Shown here piece after piece: positions 48,875-57,375 of a stretch of DNA of 64,000 nucleotides. The position numbers were made by a program, and so were the translations under genes. The stretch comes from Paractinoplanes ovalisporus. Its GTDB lineage: Bacteria > Actinomycetota > Actinomycetes > Mycobacteriales > Micromonosporaceae. The stretch spans positions 310,001 to 374,000 of the forward strand of contig NZ_JAENHP010000007.1 in assembly GCF_016834655.1 (NCBI RefSeq), written 5' to 3'. Under the pieces are notes generated by a model. That model made no database searches, was not told the DNA's origin, and was given only the letters and a program-made list of their open reading frames with translations. Positions within the stretch are counted from its first letter, which is position 1. Each line of letters opens with the position of its first letter.

Positions 48875-49825
48875 TCACCTCGGGTTGGAGCGGTTGAGGA
48901 TGTGCACGCCGGCCGCGAAGCGCAGCAGGTCGTTGTCCGAGATGGCCAGCGGGGAGCGGACGGTGACCTGCAGAACGGCGTCCCAGTCGGTGACGGCCAC
49001 CTCGAGCATGGTGCGGCGGGCGTCCCGGGTGAGCCGCGCGTCGTAGGCCGCCACCTTCTGGTTCGTGGTCGGGAGCTGGTACTGCTTGCGCAGCACCACG
49101 CTGAACGCCCCGTCGCGGAAACTCATCGTGGAGGCGTCGACCGTGTCGGGGGTGAGGCCGGCGGGGGAGTAGTCGAGTTCGAACGGTGGCAGCACCTCGA
49201 TCGCCGCGCTCGTCAGCGCATTGGCGAGGGCGACGACCTGCTGCGGGGTGTACGTGTCGTCGGTGGCCAGTTGCAGCCAGCGGCCGGGCGCCTCCGGCCA
49301 GTAGAGGATGTACTGCTTGGCCGGCTCCACGTCGATGGTGCGCAGCCGGCCCTGGTGGCCGCGGACCGTCCAGGCGGACTCGTCGGCGGCCGTGGTGAAC
49401 ACCGGCTTCGTGGACGTCACCGTGACCATGGTGTCGGCGTGGCGGCGCAGGTCGGTCGCCTCGAAGAAAGCGGTCGGCGTCCCGGCTTCCAGCGTGGCCA
49501 CGGGCGCCCGCATGCCCTCGGTGGGCGGGAGGGCGTACGGGAAAACCGGGTTTTGAAAGCCCTCGACCAGCGTGACCGGGCTCGCCGCCGAGGAGGAGAA
49601 CGCGGCCGGAGGGGGCAGCGGCGGGCCGGAACGGTTGAGGAGCACCGCGGTCGCGGGCAGGCCGACGACGACCACCGCGGCCAGGCCGGACAGCTGCACG
49701 GCGAGGCGACGGCGGCGGTAGCGGCTCGACCGGCGGTGCACCTTGCTCAGCAGCTCGGTGTCGCCGGGGGCGTCGGTGGCCGCGCCGTGCAGGCTCTGGG
49801 CGAGCATCCGCTCCACGTCATCCAT
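48875..49825 (-). CDS. CU044_5270-type single-span membrane protein, probable sigma-factor partner
   Basis: A 316-residue protein with a short cytoplasmic N-terminus (VERMLAQSLHGAATDAPGDTEL), a basic patch before one membrane helix (about 40-62) and a large extracytoplasmic domain with Thr/Ser-rich and beta-strand segments. Such proteins are encoded directly after SigE-type sigma factors in many actinomycetes and are thought to act like anti-sigma or sensor partners. That role is inferred from position. The start overlaps the sigma gene by 8 bases. It converges with the GH38 operon, 107 bases away, and those bases hold no evident feature. Confidence 0.82.
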   Translation of the reverse strand: MDDVERMLAQSLHGAATDAPGDTELLSKVHRRSSRYRRRRLAVQLSGLAAVVVVGLPATAVLLNRSGPPLPPPAAFSSSAASPVTLVEGFQNPVFPYALPPTEGMRAPVATLEAGTPTAFFEATDLRRHADTMVTVTSTKPVFTTAADESAWTVRGHQGRLRTIDVEPAKQYILYWPEAPGRWLQLATDDTYTPQQVVALANALTSAAIEVLPPFELDYSPAGLTPDTVDASTMSFRDGAFSVVLRKQYQLPTTNQKVAAYDARLTRDARRTMLEVAVTDWDAVLQVTVRSPLAISDNDLLRFAAGVHILNRSNPR

Positions 49826-50321
49826 CGCCGACCAGCCCCTTCTCGGCCATCACGGTGCGCATCCTGGCAAGGGCGCGAGCGGCCTGCGACCGTACGGTGG
49901 ACTCGCCGCAATCCAGCAGAGCGGCGATCTCGGGGTCGGGCAGATCGCAGTAGAAGCGCAGCACGAGCACGGCCCGTTGCGCGCGGGGCAGGCCGGACAG
50001 CAGCTGCCACATCTGGTCGCGGGCCAGCACGCGGGTCTGCGGCTCGTCGAACACGGCCGGCTCGGGCACCTCGGCCAGGACCGCCTCGCGGTAGGCCCGG
50101 CGCCGCCGCCAGGACAGGAACTGCCGCAGGATCGCCTTACGCACGTACGCCTCCGCGTTGTGCATCTCGGCGATCCGGTCCCAGCGGCGGTGCAGCCTCG
50201 CCAGGACCTCCTGCACGAGGTCCTCGGCGAGGTGCGGGTCGCCGGACAGCACGTACGCGAATCGCAGCAGCGCCCACCCGCGGGTCTGCACGAACTCGTC
50301 GAAGCTGTCCGGACCGCTCAA
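49818..50321 (-). CDS. SigE-family ECF RNA polymerase sigma factor
   Basis: A 167-residue sigma factor beginning, as I read it, at TTG 50321, which overlaps the GH114 stop as TTGA; the frame upstream to 50411 lies within the GH114 gene. Region 2 is FDEFVQTRGWALLRFAYVLSG followed by HLAEDLVQEVLARLHRRWDRI and NAEAYVRKAILRQFLSWRRR; region 4 is LSGLPRAQRAVLVLRFYCDL followed by DPEIAALLDCGESTVRSQAARALARMR. It matches the SigE-type group of Streptomyces/Micromonosporaceae. Because it is coupled to GH114 and to a membrane partner, it may respond to the cell-surface or substrate state linked with that enzyme (inference). Confidence 0.92.
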   Translation of the reverse strand: MSGPDSFDEFVQTRGWALLRFAYVLSGDPHLAEDLVQEVLARLHRRWDRIAEMHNAEAYVRKAILRQFLSWRRRRAYREAVLAEVPEPAVFDEPQTRVLARDQMWQLLSGLPRAQRAVLVLRFYCDLPDPEIAALLDCGESTVRSQAARALARMRTVMAEKGLVGDG

Positions 50322-51328
50322 CAGGCTTTGAACTTGTACGAGCCCGAGCCGGGAGTGGTGACGTTGACGTCGCGCAGCACGATCGAGAGCCGGCTGCCGA
50401 AGCCCGAACACGCCTTGGTGAAGCCGTTCTGGGTGTACTCGATCACCACCACATTGTTGCCGTACGTGGAGGTGTAGGCATCACATTCGTCCCATTCACC
50501 GCACTCCTCGGCGACCGCGAAGTCGAAACCGGCCGTACGGGATTCGCTCGTGCTCAGGTCGGCGGTGTTCTTCTGGCCGACGGCAAGACCCTTTCCATGC
50601 GCGTACGAGGTGAGGGAAGCGGCGTAGGCGAGCGCGTCGGCCTTCTTGAGCCGGCCACCCGACCGGCTGAACGAGTCGAGGTTGTCGGGCTCGACGCCCT
50701 TGAAGCCCTTGCTTGCGCACGTGGTGATCCAGGCGCCGACGACCTGGGTGAGTTCGGCCCGTTTGGCGGCCGTCGAGTAGTCGAGCAGGTATTCGTCCCA
50801 GTCGGGATCCTCGACGGGTTTGCCCTTGCTGTCGCGCAGCAGGACGTTCGGGTGGTTGGTCTCCCACCACTGCTTGGCCGCGTCGTCCGACTGGGTCTGG
50901 AAGGCGTTGACGTAGCAGATGTTGTAGAGCCCGGGCGCGACGGCGGCGGTGTAGTCGCGGCTGACCACCGTGACACCCGCCGGCGGCGTGTAGGCGCCGC
51001 CGATCTGGTAGTCGAAGCCCGCGTTGGCCGGCGGGGCAGCCCAGGCGGCCGCCTTGGTCGTGGTGGGTGTCGCGGCCGGGGCGGTGGTCTTGGCCGGGGC
51101 TGTGGTCCCGGTCGGCGTCGGCGCTGTGGTCTTCGTGGGCGCTGTGGTTCGGGTCGGCGCCGGGGCCGTGGTCTTCGTGGGCGCCGCGGTCTTCGTGGTG
51201 GCGGTCGGCGCGGGCCGGCCCTTCCCACCGCCGCGGCGGGTGCCGGCTTCCGCGACCCCGATGCCGGCGGCAACAACCGCCGCGGCGGTGGCCGCCACGA
51301 CCAGCGCCTTGGTTCTCCTGGACGCCAT
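50318..51328 (-). CDS. Secreted GH114 endo-alpha-1,4-polygalactosaminidase
   Basis: A 336-residue protein from ATG 51328. A Sec signal (TKALVVAATAAAVVAAGIGV) is followed by a long Ala-Pro-Thr linker of repeated TKTTAP/TRTTAP units (about residues 40-90), then a GH114 TIM-barrel domain: FDYQIGGAYTPPAGVTVVSRD, ICYVNAFQTQ, KGVEPDNLDSFSRSGG (acidic catalytic region), VGQKNTADL and AVAEECGEWDECDAY. Enzymes of this family cut alpha-1,4-linked galactosamine polymers, found in fungal galactosaminogalactan. It should release galactosamine oligomers outside the cell. It heads an operon with a sigma factor and its membrane partner. Confidence 0.88.
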   Translation of the reverse strand: MASRRTKALVVAATAAAVVAAGIGVAEAGTRRGGGKGRPAPTATTKTAAPTKTTAPAPTRTTAPTKTTAPTPTGTTAPAKTTAPAATPTTTKAAAWAAPPANAGFDYQIGGAYTPPAGVTVVSRDYTAAVAPGLYNICYVNAFQTQSDDAAKQWWETNHPNVLLRDSKGKPVEDPDWDEYLLDYSTAAKRAELTQVVGAWITTCASKGFKGVEPDNLDSFSRSGGRLKKADALAYAASLTSYAHGKGLAVGQKNTADLSTSESRTAGFDFAVAEECGEWDECDAYTSTYGNNVVVIEYTQNGFTKACSGFGSRLSIVLRDVNVTTPGSGSYKFKAC

Positions 51329-51432
51329 GCGCGAACTCCTCGAGTGAACTGGGGGGCAACTCTCCTCGAAGAACGCGCCGGGCGGACGCTGCCGCTGCCA
51401 CGCCCGCCCAACTATTTTCCGTGATCTTGCGG

Positions 51433-53034
51433 CTACCCCTTGTGCCACTTCTGGTTGGCCGAGCCGGCGCAGTCCCACAGCTGCAGGCGGGCGCCGTCGT
51501 TGCCGTTCCAGTCCTTGATGTCGACGCACCGGTTCGAGGCGTTGTTGACCAGGTCGCCGGCGGCCGACAGGGTGAACTGCTGGGCCCCGGTGCCGTTGCA
51601 CGTGTAGAGCTGGATCGGCGCGCCGTTGCCGGTCGCCCCGGCCGCCACGTCCAGGCACTTGCCGCCGGCCTGCAGGGTGGTGCCGTTGAAGGTCCACTTC
51701 TGGGCGGCCGAACCGTTGCAGTTCCACATCTGGATCGGGGCGCTGTCGACGAAGTTGCCGCTGGGCACGTCCAGGCACTTGCCGTTCCAGTCGCTGACCA
51801 CGGGCACCGCGCCGCCGGCCGGGGGCGGGGTGGTGCCGCCCGCGCCGAACGGGGTCAGGATGATCGAGGCCGAGCGCGGGTCGCCGTCGTGCACCAGCGA
51901 CTCGAAGTTGCCGACGTCGTCGAACGCGAACGCGTACGCCTTACCGTCGACCATGTTCTGGTGCATGATCCGCGCGTAGTGGTTGGGCGCGCTGTTGGTG
52001 AAGAACTGGGCGGCGTTGGTCGACGGCTGGGTGTCGACCGTGCCCAGCGTGCCCCGGTTGAGCGCCGCGCACAGCGTGCGGGCGATCGGGCCGACCACGT
52101 TGTCGTTGGGCGCGAACAGGTCCTTGTCGCAGCCCCAGACCGAGGAGTTCGACGGCTTGGTGAACGACGCCACCTGCGCGCCGCTGCTGTTGGTGAAGCG
52201 CATGACGTTGCCCGACGTACGGCCGAAGTATTTGACGTCGGGCTGGTCGCCGAACGGAACCACGGTGAGTGTCTTGCTGGTGTAGGCGTTCCAGGCTGAG
52301 GTGATGTACGCGTCGAGGTAGGTCGAGCTGAACAGGCCCGCCTCGGCCGCTTTGCCCGGGGCCAGCGCGCGCAGCACCGTGCCGTCGGACCGGGTGTAGA
52401 CCGTGCCGGCCCAGCCGGCCTGGGCCTTGAGCGCGTTGAAGACCTTGTTGCGGCCGTCGCTGACCAGGTCGCCCTCACGCTTGGTGGCTCCGTCGGCGCC
52501 GGTCACGGTGACCGCGTGCGGAATCGAGAGCATGTCGACCTGGGTGCTGTTGAGCCACAGACCGCCGTCGTCGTAGGTGAACTCGCTCCAGTCGAACAGG
52601 ATGTGGCGGTTCGGGTCGCCGCTGGTCCAGGGCGCGGGCTGCACGAAGCCGTCCGGGGTGAGCGACAGCTTGAGCTTCTCCCCGAGCGAGAAGTAGACGC
52701 GCCCCGAGAAGCCGCGCGGGAACCGGATCGTGGTCGAGCCGCCGCTACCGGGCCCGGCCATGGCCACGTCCGGGGCCGGTGAGGGCGGGAGGGAGCCGGC
52801 CGGCCAGGGCGTGAACGTACCGGCCTGATTGACGTAGCCGAGCCGTCCGGTGTTGACGTTGGTGCCGATGACGTACAGGTAGACGGCCTCACCACGGCCG
52901 GTGTTGTTGGTGACGGTGACCGGGAGGATGGCGGGCCCGATCGCCCCGGCGGGCTGGGCCGCCACCGCGACGCCGACCGGCAGGCTCACCGCCAGCGCGG
53001 CGAGAGCATGGACGAGCCGTTTCCTGAGACGCAC
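51433..53034 (-). CDS. Secreted GH64 endo-beta-1,3-glucanase with CBM13 (ricin-type) domain
   Basis: A 533-residue protein from GTG 53034 with AGGAGG before it. Residues 1-32 form a Sec signal (LVHALAALAVSLPVGVAVAA then AGA). The GH64 domain (about 33-400) shows ILPVTVTNNTGRGEAVYLYV, FPRGFSGRVYFSLGEKLKL, ILFDWSEFTYDDGGLWLNST (acidic catalytic residues) and AAFT/ALNRGTLG segments. A Gly-Thr-Pro hinge leads to a CBM13 beta-trefoil (about 410-533) with three QxW-type repeats (AAQKW, AQQF, NQKW) and DVPSGN/DVAAGA cores. GH64 enzymes release laminaripentaose from beta-1,3-glucan, so the target is fungal wall or curdlan-type glucan. A GAGCGCTC-core palindrome lies 95 bases upstream. Confidence 0.92.
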   Translation of the reverse strand: MRLRKRLVHALAALAVSLPVGVAVAAQPAGAIGPAILPVTVTNNTGRGEAVYLYVIGTNVNTGRLGYVNQAGTFTPWPAGSLPPSPAPDVAMAGPGSGGSTTIRFPRGFSGRVYFSLGEKLKLSLTPDGFVQPAPWTSGDPNRHILFDWSEFTYDDGGLWLNSTQVDMLSIPHAVTVTGADGATKREGDLVSDGRNKVFNALKAQAGWAGTVYTRSDGTVLRALAPGKAAEAGLFSSTYLDAYITSAWNAYTSKTLTVVPFGDQPDVKYFGRTSGNVMRFTNSSGAQVASFTKPSNSSVWGCDKDLFAPNDNVVGPIARTLCAALNRGTLGTVDTQPSTNAAQFFTNSAPNHYARIMHQNMVDGKAYAFAFDDVGNFESLVHDGDPRSASIILTPFGAGGTTPPPAGGAVPVVSDWNGKCLDVPSGNFVDSAPIQMWNCNGSAAQKWTFNGTTLQAGGKCLDVAAGATGNGAPIQLYTCNGTGAQQFTLSAAGDLVNNASNRCVDIKDWNGNDGARLQLWDCAGSANQKWHKG

Positions 53035-53128
53035 AGAACCTCCTGGGGGAGACGAGGACACGCCGGGCCCTCGGCGGAACGAGGACACGCCGGACCGACC
53101 GCACGGCCGAGCCGCAGGGGATGGTCGG

Positions 53129-53140
53129 GAGAGCGCTCTC
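53129..53140. promoter_or_regulatory. Perfect palindrome GAGAGCGCTCTC, LacI-type operator candidate
   Basis: The 12-bp palindrome sits between the divergent GH64 and TolB-like genes, 95 bases before the glucanase start. Its GAGCGCTC core is shared with the CebR/CelR boxes (TGGGAGCGCTCCCA) that control cellulase genes in actinomycetes. A second box with this core is at 61737. Regulator identity is not encoded in the window. Confidence 0.6.
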
Positions 53141-53257
53141 AGGATCGAACTGTTAACAACGCGTGTCAATAGGCGACCGTGGATGTGCTGCTCGCCGGTG
53201 GCCGTGGCCCAAGGCGGGCGGCGCATACTGGCGATCTTCGACCGGGGAGCCGATGTC

Positions 53258-54139
53258 ATGGGAAACGCCCGCACGCTGTTCGACGGCCAGACCTGCCGCA
53301 TTCACGTTCTCGACGTGGACAGCGGCCGCGCGACGCTCGTACACGAAGGCTCGGAGGTTCTGTTCGAAGCCCCGAACTGGACCGCGGACGACCAGCTCAT
53401 CGTCAACGGGGACGGGCTGCTCTGGAGCCTGCCCGCGGACGGTTCGGCGCCGCCCCGGCGGATCGTTCTCGAGGTGCCCGAGCTCAACAACGACCACGTG
53501 CTGGCGCCGGACGGCGAGACGATTTTCCTGTCCGCCAACGACGGGCAGCTCTATCAGGCGCCGTTGACGGGTGGTCCCGTGAGGCGGGTGACCGCGAACG
53601 ACGACCGCAAGCACTTCCTGCACGGGGTCAGCCCGGACGGCGGCTCCCTCGCGTACGTGGGAATCGAGAATTTGAACTTCGACACCGGCACCCTGTGGAC
53701 CATCGGGGCCGACGGGACGGGGGACACCCGCCTGACCATGGCCGGCAGCGGACCCGACGACGGCCCGGAATACTCGCCCGACGGTGGCTGGATCTATTTC
53801 AACACCGAGCGGTTCTCGACGGCCAAGGGGCACGCGCAGATCGCGCGGATCCGGCCCGACGGTACGGGTCTGGAGCAGCTCACGTCCGACGAGCGGGTCA
53901 ACTGGTTCCCGCATCCGTCACCCGACGGCGACCGCACCGTCTATCTGAGCTTCCCGCCGGGCACCCAGGGCCATCCGGCCGACCGCACCGTCGAACTGCG
54001 CCTCGTCGAGGGCGATTCCTGGCACGCGCCGCGCATCCTGGCCGAGCTGCCCGGCGGTCAGGGCACGATCAACGTCAACAGCTGGTCCCCGTACGGGCGT
54101 CGATTCGCCTATGTGGACTATCCGCTGAAGCAGGGGTAG
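53258..54139 (+). CDS. TolB-like beta-propeller protein
   Basis: A 293-residue protein. I chose ATG 53258 because GGGGAG precedes it by 8 bases and the first blade starts soon after (RIHVLDVDSGRATLVHEG); earlier in-frame positions lack support. It contains several PD40/WD40-like blades: VLFEAPNWTADDQLIVNGDG, LAPDGETIFLSANDG, VSPDGGSLAYVG, YSPDGGWIYFNT and PSPDGDRTVYLSF. No signal peptide is visible. Such proteins are often annotated as Tol-like or transporter-associated but occur in carbohydrate loci with unknown roles. It is divergent from the GH64 gene and shares the palindrome-containing region of 223 bases. Confidence 0.8.
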   Translation: MGNARTLFDGQTCRIHVLDVDSGRATLVHEGSEVLFEAPNWTADDQLIVNGDGLLWSLPADGSAPPRRIVLEVPELNNDHVLAPDGETIFLSANDGQLYQAPLTGGPVRRVTANDDRKHFLHGVSPDGGSLAYVGIENLNFDTGTLWTIGADGTGDTRLTMAGSGPDDGPEYSPDGGWIYFNTERFSTAKGHAQIARIRPDGTGLEQLTSDERVNWFPHPSPDGDRTVYLSFPPGTQGHPADRTVELRLVEGDSWHAPRILAELPGGQGTINVNSWSPYGRRFAYVDYPLKQG

Positions 54140-54140
54140 C

Positions 54141-54152
54141 TTAACCGGTTAA
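54141..54152. promoter_or_regulatory. Perfect palindrome TTAACCGGTTAA, operator candidate
   Basis: A 12-bp palindrome directly behind the TolB-like gene stop and 39 bases before the CBM2-esterase start. Its A/T-rich ends stand out in GC-rich surroundings. It could be the binding site of a sugar-responsive regulator (LacI, ROK or GntR) controlling the secreted esterase. It differs from the GAGCGCTC type upstream, so a different regulator is likely. Confidence 0.5.
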
Positions 54153-54191
54153 TGCATCGACATCAGTCGATTAAAGCCGGGAGTGTGTCCG

Positions 54192-55637
54192 ATGCGCACA
54201 GGCAGCCTGACGATCGCGGCCGCCGCGGCCCTCGTGGTCGCCGCGGGTGTGGTTCCCGCCCGCGCGCAGGCCGCGGCCGGGTGCCGGGTCACCTACGAGG
54301 TGACCAGCCAGTGGCAAGGCGGTTTCGGGGCCACGGCCGACGTCACCAACCTCGGCGACGCCCTCACCGGCTGGCAGCTGACCTGGTCGTTCCCGGCCGG
54401 CCAGACCGTCACCCAGCTGTGGAACGGGACGGTGGCCCAGTCCGGCCCGCGGGTGACCGTCACCAACGCCGGCTGGAACGGCAATCTCGGGGCCGGCGGC
54501 ACGGTCTCGGTCGGCTTCAACGGATCGTGGAGCGGCGGCAACCCGGCGCCGACGGACTTCGCGCTCAACGGGGTCCCGTGCAACGGTGGCGGCACGACCC
54601 CCACGACCCCGCCCGCCACCGACGTGCTCGGTCAGGTGAGCACGGTCAGCCGGGTGCGGGCCGCGGATGCAGCGGTTCAGTACACGTGGCCCGGCACCTA
54701 CTTCGAGGGGCGGTTCCGGGGTACGAGCGTGGGGCTGATCCTCAACGACGCCACCAATGACTACACCGTGCAGGTGGACGGGGCGACCGTCGCGACGATC
54801 GTGACACCGGGCCGCACCACGTACTGGATCAGGAACTTGGCCGACGGCGACCACACCGTGCGGCTGGCCAAACGCACCGAAGGCCAGTGGGCGGCGGGGG
54901 AGTTCGGTGGTCTCGTCGGCACTGTGCTCGGCAAACCGGCGTTGCGCAGCCGGCAGATCGAGTTCATCGGTGACTCGTGGACCGCGGGATACGGCAACAT
55001 GTCGACATCGCGCGACTGCACCAGCACCGGCGGCCTCACCCGCAACTCCAACGCCGACGTCTCCTTCGGCGCGCTCACCGCCCGCGGGCTGAACGCCGAC
55101 TACCAGATCAACGCCTGGTCCGGGCTCGGCATGGTCCGCAACTACAACGGCCAGGGCACGGACAATTTCCGTACGTACTACGAGACCGACCTGCAGGCGG
55201 TGTTCAACAGCCAGGTGTGGCCGGTGCCGAGCTCGTGGCGCCCGCAGGTGGTCGTGGTCGGCCTGGGCATCAACGACTTCTCCACCGCGCTCAACGCGGG
55301 CGAGAAATGGGCCAGCGTCGACCAGTTGGCCGCCGACTACCGGGCCGCCTATGGCGCGTTCCTCGACAAGCTGCGGGCTCGCTACGGCGCGAACACCTTC
55401 CTGGTGCTCACCTATCCCGACCTGTCCTATCAGACTACGGCCCTGGCCGATGCGATCCGTACGATCGTCCAGGGCCGTAACGACGCCGGCGACGCCCGGG
55501 TGTCGGCGCTGTTCTATGACAACACCGCACTCGGGCTCGACCTGCTCGGCTGCGACTGGCATCCGTCCCAGCGCGACCACCGCATCCTCGCCGACGCCGT
55601 CACCCGGCACCTGGCCGGTCTGCCCCTGGGCTGGTGA
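54192..55637 (+). CDS. Secreted CBM2 - CE2-type SGNH acetyl esterase
   Basis: A 481-residue protein from ATG 54192 (GGGAG 8 bases before). A Sec signal (about 1-28) precedes a CBM2 cellulose-binding module with its Cys pair and exposed Trp residues (CRVTYEVTSQWQGGFGATA, GWQLTWSFPAGQTV, NAGWNGNLGAGG). After a Thr-Pro linker comes the CE2 arrangement: a jelly-roll (TWPGTYFEGRFRGTSVGLIL, YTVQVDGATVATIV) and an SGNH domain with IEFIGDSWTAGYG (Ser), VVVGLGINDFS (Asn) and a closing CDWHPSQRDH (Asp-x-x-His pattern). It deacetylates xylan or glucomannan while bound to plant wall. Confidence 0.9.
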   Translation: MRTGSLTIAAAAALVVAAGVVPARAQAAAGCRVTYEVTSQWQGGFGATADVTNLGDALTGWQLTWSFPAGQTVTQLWNGTVAQSGPRVTVTNAGWNGNLGAGGTVSVGFNGSWSGGNPAPTDFALNGVPCNGGGTTPTTPPATDVLGQVSTVSRVRAADAAVQYTWPGTYFEGRFRGTSVGLILNDATNDYTVQVDGATVATIVTPGRTTYWIRNLADGDHTVRLAKRTEGQWAAGEFGGLVGTVLGKPALRSRQIEFIGDSWTAGYGNMSTSRDCTSTGGLTRNSNADVSFGALTARGLNADYQINAWSGLGMVRNYNGQGTDNFRTYYETDLQAVFNSQVWPVPSSWRPQVVVVGLGINDFSTALNAGEKWASVDQLAADYRAAYGAFLDKLRARYGANTFLVLTYPDLSYQTTALADAIRTIVQGRNDAGDARVSALFYDNTALGLDLLGCDWHPSQRDHRILADAVTRHLAGLPLGW

Positions 55638-55654
55638 GACCGGACCGGCCGGTC
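55638..55654. terminator. Short hairpin between convergent genes
   Basis: GACCGG and CCGGTC form a 6-bp GC-rich stem with a 5-base loop, between the esterase stop and the end of the binding-protein gene. It is the only candidate terminator in this 15-base gap. Confidence 0.35.
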
Positions 55655-56600
55655 AGAGCAGCTTCTGGTCCTCGAGCCACTTCTCGGCGACCGTCTCGGG
55701 GCGCTGGCCGTCGACCGAGACCTGCTTGTTGAGCTCGGTCATGGCGTCCTGGGTGAGGGCGGCCGAGATCGGGTCGAAGATGGCCTTCAGGTCGGCCGCG
55801 TGGGCGTCGTAGTACTCCGAGCGGAACACCGGGGACGCGTTGTAGAGCGGGAAGAAGTTCTTGTCGTCCTCGAGCACGACCAGGTCGAGGGCCTTGATCC
55901 GGCCGTCGGTGGTGAAGACCTCACCGAAGTTGCACGGGTCCTGCTTGTCCGTCGAGGTGTAGACGATGCCGGTGTCGAGCACGGTCACGTTGTTCGCGGG
56001 CAGCTGGAAGGCGTACTTCTTCTGCAGGCCGGGCAGGCCGTCGTCACGGGTGGAGAACTCGCTCTCGACGCACATGGTGGCGTCACCCGGCTTCGAAGCG
56101 GCCAGAGTGCCCAGGTCGGAGACGGTCTTCGGGCTGCCCAGCTTCTCGGCCGCCTTCGAGCTGTAGGCGATGCCGTACGTGTTGTTGAACTTCGCCGCGT
56201 TCAACCAGACCAGCTTGTTCTCCTTCAGGTCGCGCTCGGCGACCTTCTGCCACTGCTCGGCGCTGTCCGTGATGGGCGTGGTCTCCTTGAAGAAGCTGAT
56301 CCATGCGGTGCCCGTGTATTCCCAGTAGACGTCGACGTTGCCCGAGGTCAACGCGGCCCGGGCGGCGTTGGTGCCGCCCAGGTTGGTCTGGTCGGTGACC
56401 TTGGCGCCGGCCTTCTCCAGGGCCAGCTTGGTGATCTGGCCCAGCACCAGCTGCTCGTCGAAGTCCTTCGAGCCGACGATGACCGTGGTGCCCTTGAGCG
56501 GGCCGTCCGCGTTGCTGCCGCTGTCGTCGCCGCAGGCCGCGGAGGCGAGGGCCAGGCCGAGGCCGACGGTGGTGGCGGTGATCTTCTTGCCGATATTCAT
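55653..56600 (-). CDS. Glycine betaine/choline-type ABC substrate-binding lipoprotein (OsmF/ProX family)
   Basis: A 315-residue lipoprotein from ATG 56600 with GAGGAAA before it. The signal KKITATTVGLGLALASAAC ends in a lipobox Cys. The mature protein has the OpuAC pattern: GTTVIVGSKDFDEQLVLGQI, VDVYWEYTGTAWISF, FNNTYGIAYSS, and a C-terminal TDGRIKALDLVVLEDDKNFF followed by PVFRSE. It binds a quaternary amine or related osmolyte. It is the last gene of the operon, 13 bases after the second permease. Confidence 0.92.
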   Translation of the reverse strand: MNIGKKITATTVGLGLALASAACGDDSGSNADGPLKGTTVIVGSKDFDEQLVLGQITKLALEKAGAKVTDQTNLGGTNAARAALTSGNVDVYWEYTGTAWISFFKETTPITDSAEQWQKVAERDLKENKLVWLNAAKFNNTYGIAYSSKAAEKLGSPKTVSDLGTLAASKPGDATMCVESEFSTRDDGLPGLQKKYAFQLPANNVTVLDTGIVYTSTDKQDPCNFGEVFTTDGRIKALDLVVLEDDKNFFPLYNASPVFRSEYYDAHAADLKAIFDPISAALTQDAMTELNKQVSVDGQRPETVAEKWLEDQKLL

Positions 56601-56613
56601 CTGTTTTCCTCTT

Positions 56614-57375
56614 CTAGAGGCCACGCGGGGTGAGCAGTTCTTCCACGACGCCGGCCAGGTAGTCGACCAACAGGGCCAGGCCGGAGGCCATGACCGCGCC
56701 GACGACCAGCACCGGCGTGCGGTCCAGCTGGATGCCCTGGAAGATGACGTAACCCAGCGCCTGGACGCCGAAGAACGTCGAGAGCGTGGCGGTGCCGATG
56801 TTGATGATCAGAGCCGTGCGGACGCCGGCCAGGATGACCGGGACCGCCAGCGGCAGCTCGATGCGCGTCAGGGTCTGCCATCCGGACAGGCCCATGCCGC
56901 GCGCGGATTTCACGAGCGTCTGGTCGACCTGCTGCAGGCCGACCATGGTGTTGCGCAGGATCGGGAGCGCCGAGTACGCCACCAGGCCGAACACGATCGA
57001 CTTGAACCCGACGCCGGCCAGCAGCACCACCAGCGTGATCAGGCCCAGCGAGGGGATGGCCTGGCCCAGGTTGCCCAGAACCAGCACCACCGGCGCGACG
57101 AACCGCGCCCCGCGCCGGGTGGCCAGGATGCCGAGTGGCACCGCGATCACGATGACGATCAGCGTCGACAGCGCGGCCAGCTGCAGGTGTTCGATGACCC
57201 GGTCGGTCAGCCTGGCCGCGTTCAGCGTGCGCTGCTCGATGCTGTCGAGATCCTGTGCCGAGACGTACGCGTAGAGCGCCAGCCCGACGACCGCCAGGAA
57301 GACCGGCATGCCGAACCATCGCAGGGCTCGCCGCGGACTGTGCTCCGCCGGCGTCGCCATCACGTCGACGGCCAT
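56614..57375 (-). CDS. Glycine betaine-type ABC transporter permease (second)
   Basis: A 253-residue permease whose ATG shares one base with the ATPase stop (TGATG). It has about five or six hydrophobic segments and the OpuCB/YehY-like EAA region VDQTLVKSARGMGLSGWQT with LPLAVPVILAGVRTALIINIGTATL. It pairs with the permease at 58606 to form the channel. The N-terminal 35 residues with one helix match the longer members of the family. Confidence 0.92.
   Translation of the reverse strand: MAVDVMATPAEHSPRRALRWFGMPVFLAVVGLALYAYVSAQDLDSIEQRTLNAARLTDRVIEHLQLAALSTLIVIVIAVPLGILATRRGARFVAPVVLVLGNLGQAIPSLGLITLVVLLAGVGFKSIVFGLVAYSALPILRNTMVGLQQVDQTLVKSARGMGLSGWQTLTRIELPLAVPVILAGVRTALIINIGTATLSTFFGVQALGYVIFQGIQLDRTPVLVVGAVMASGLALLVDYLAGVVEELLTPRGL

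Noticed and set aside
45741..48878. 1045-codon open frame on the minus strand
   Set aside because: It is the antisense shadow of the GH38 gene, produced by GC bias. The plus strand has the catalytic motifs.
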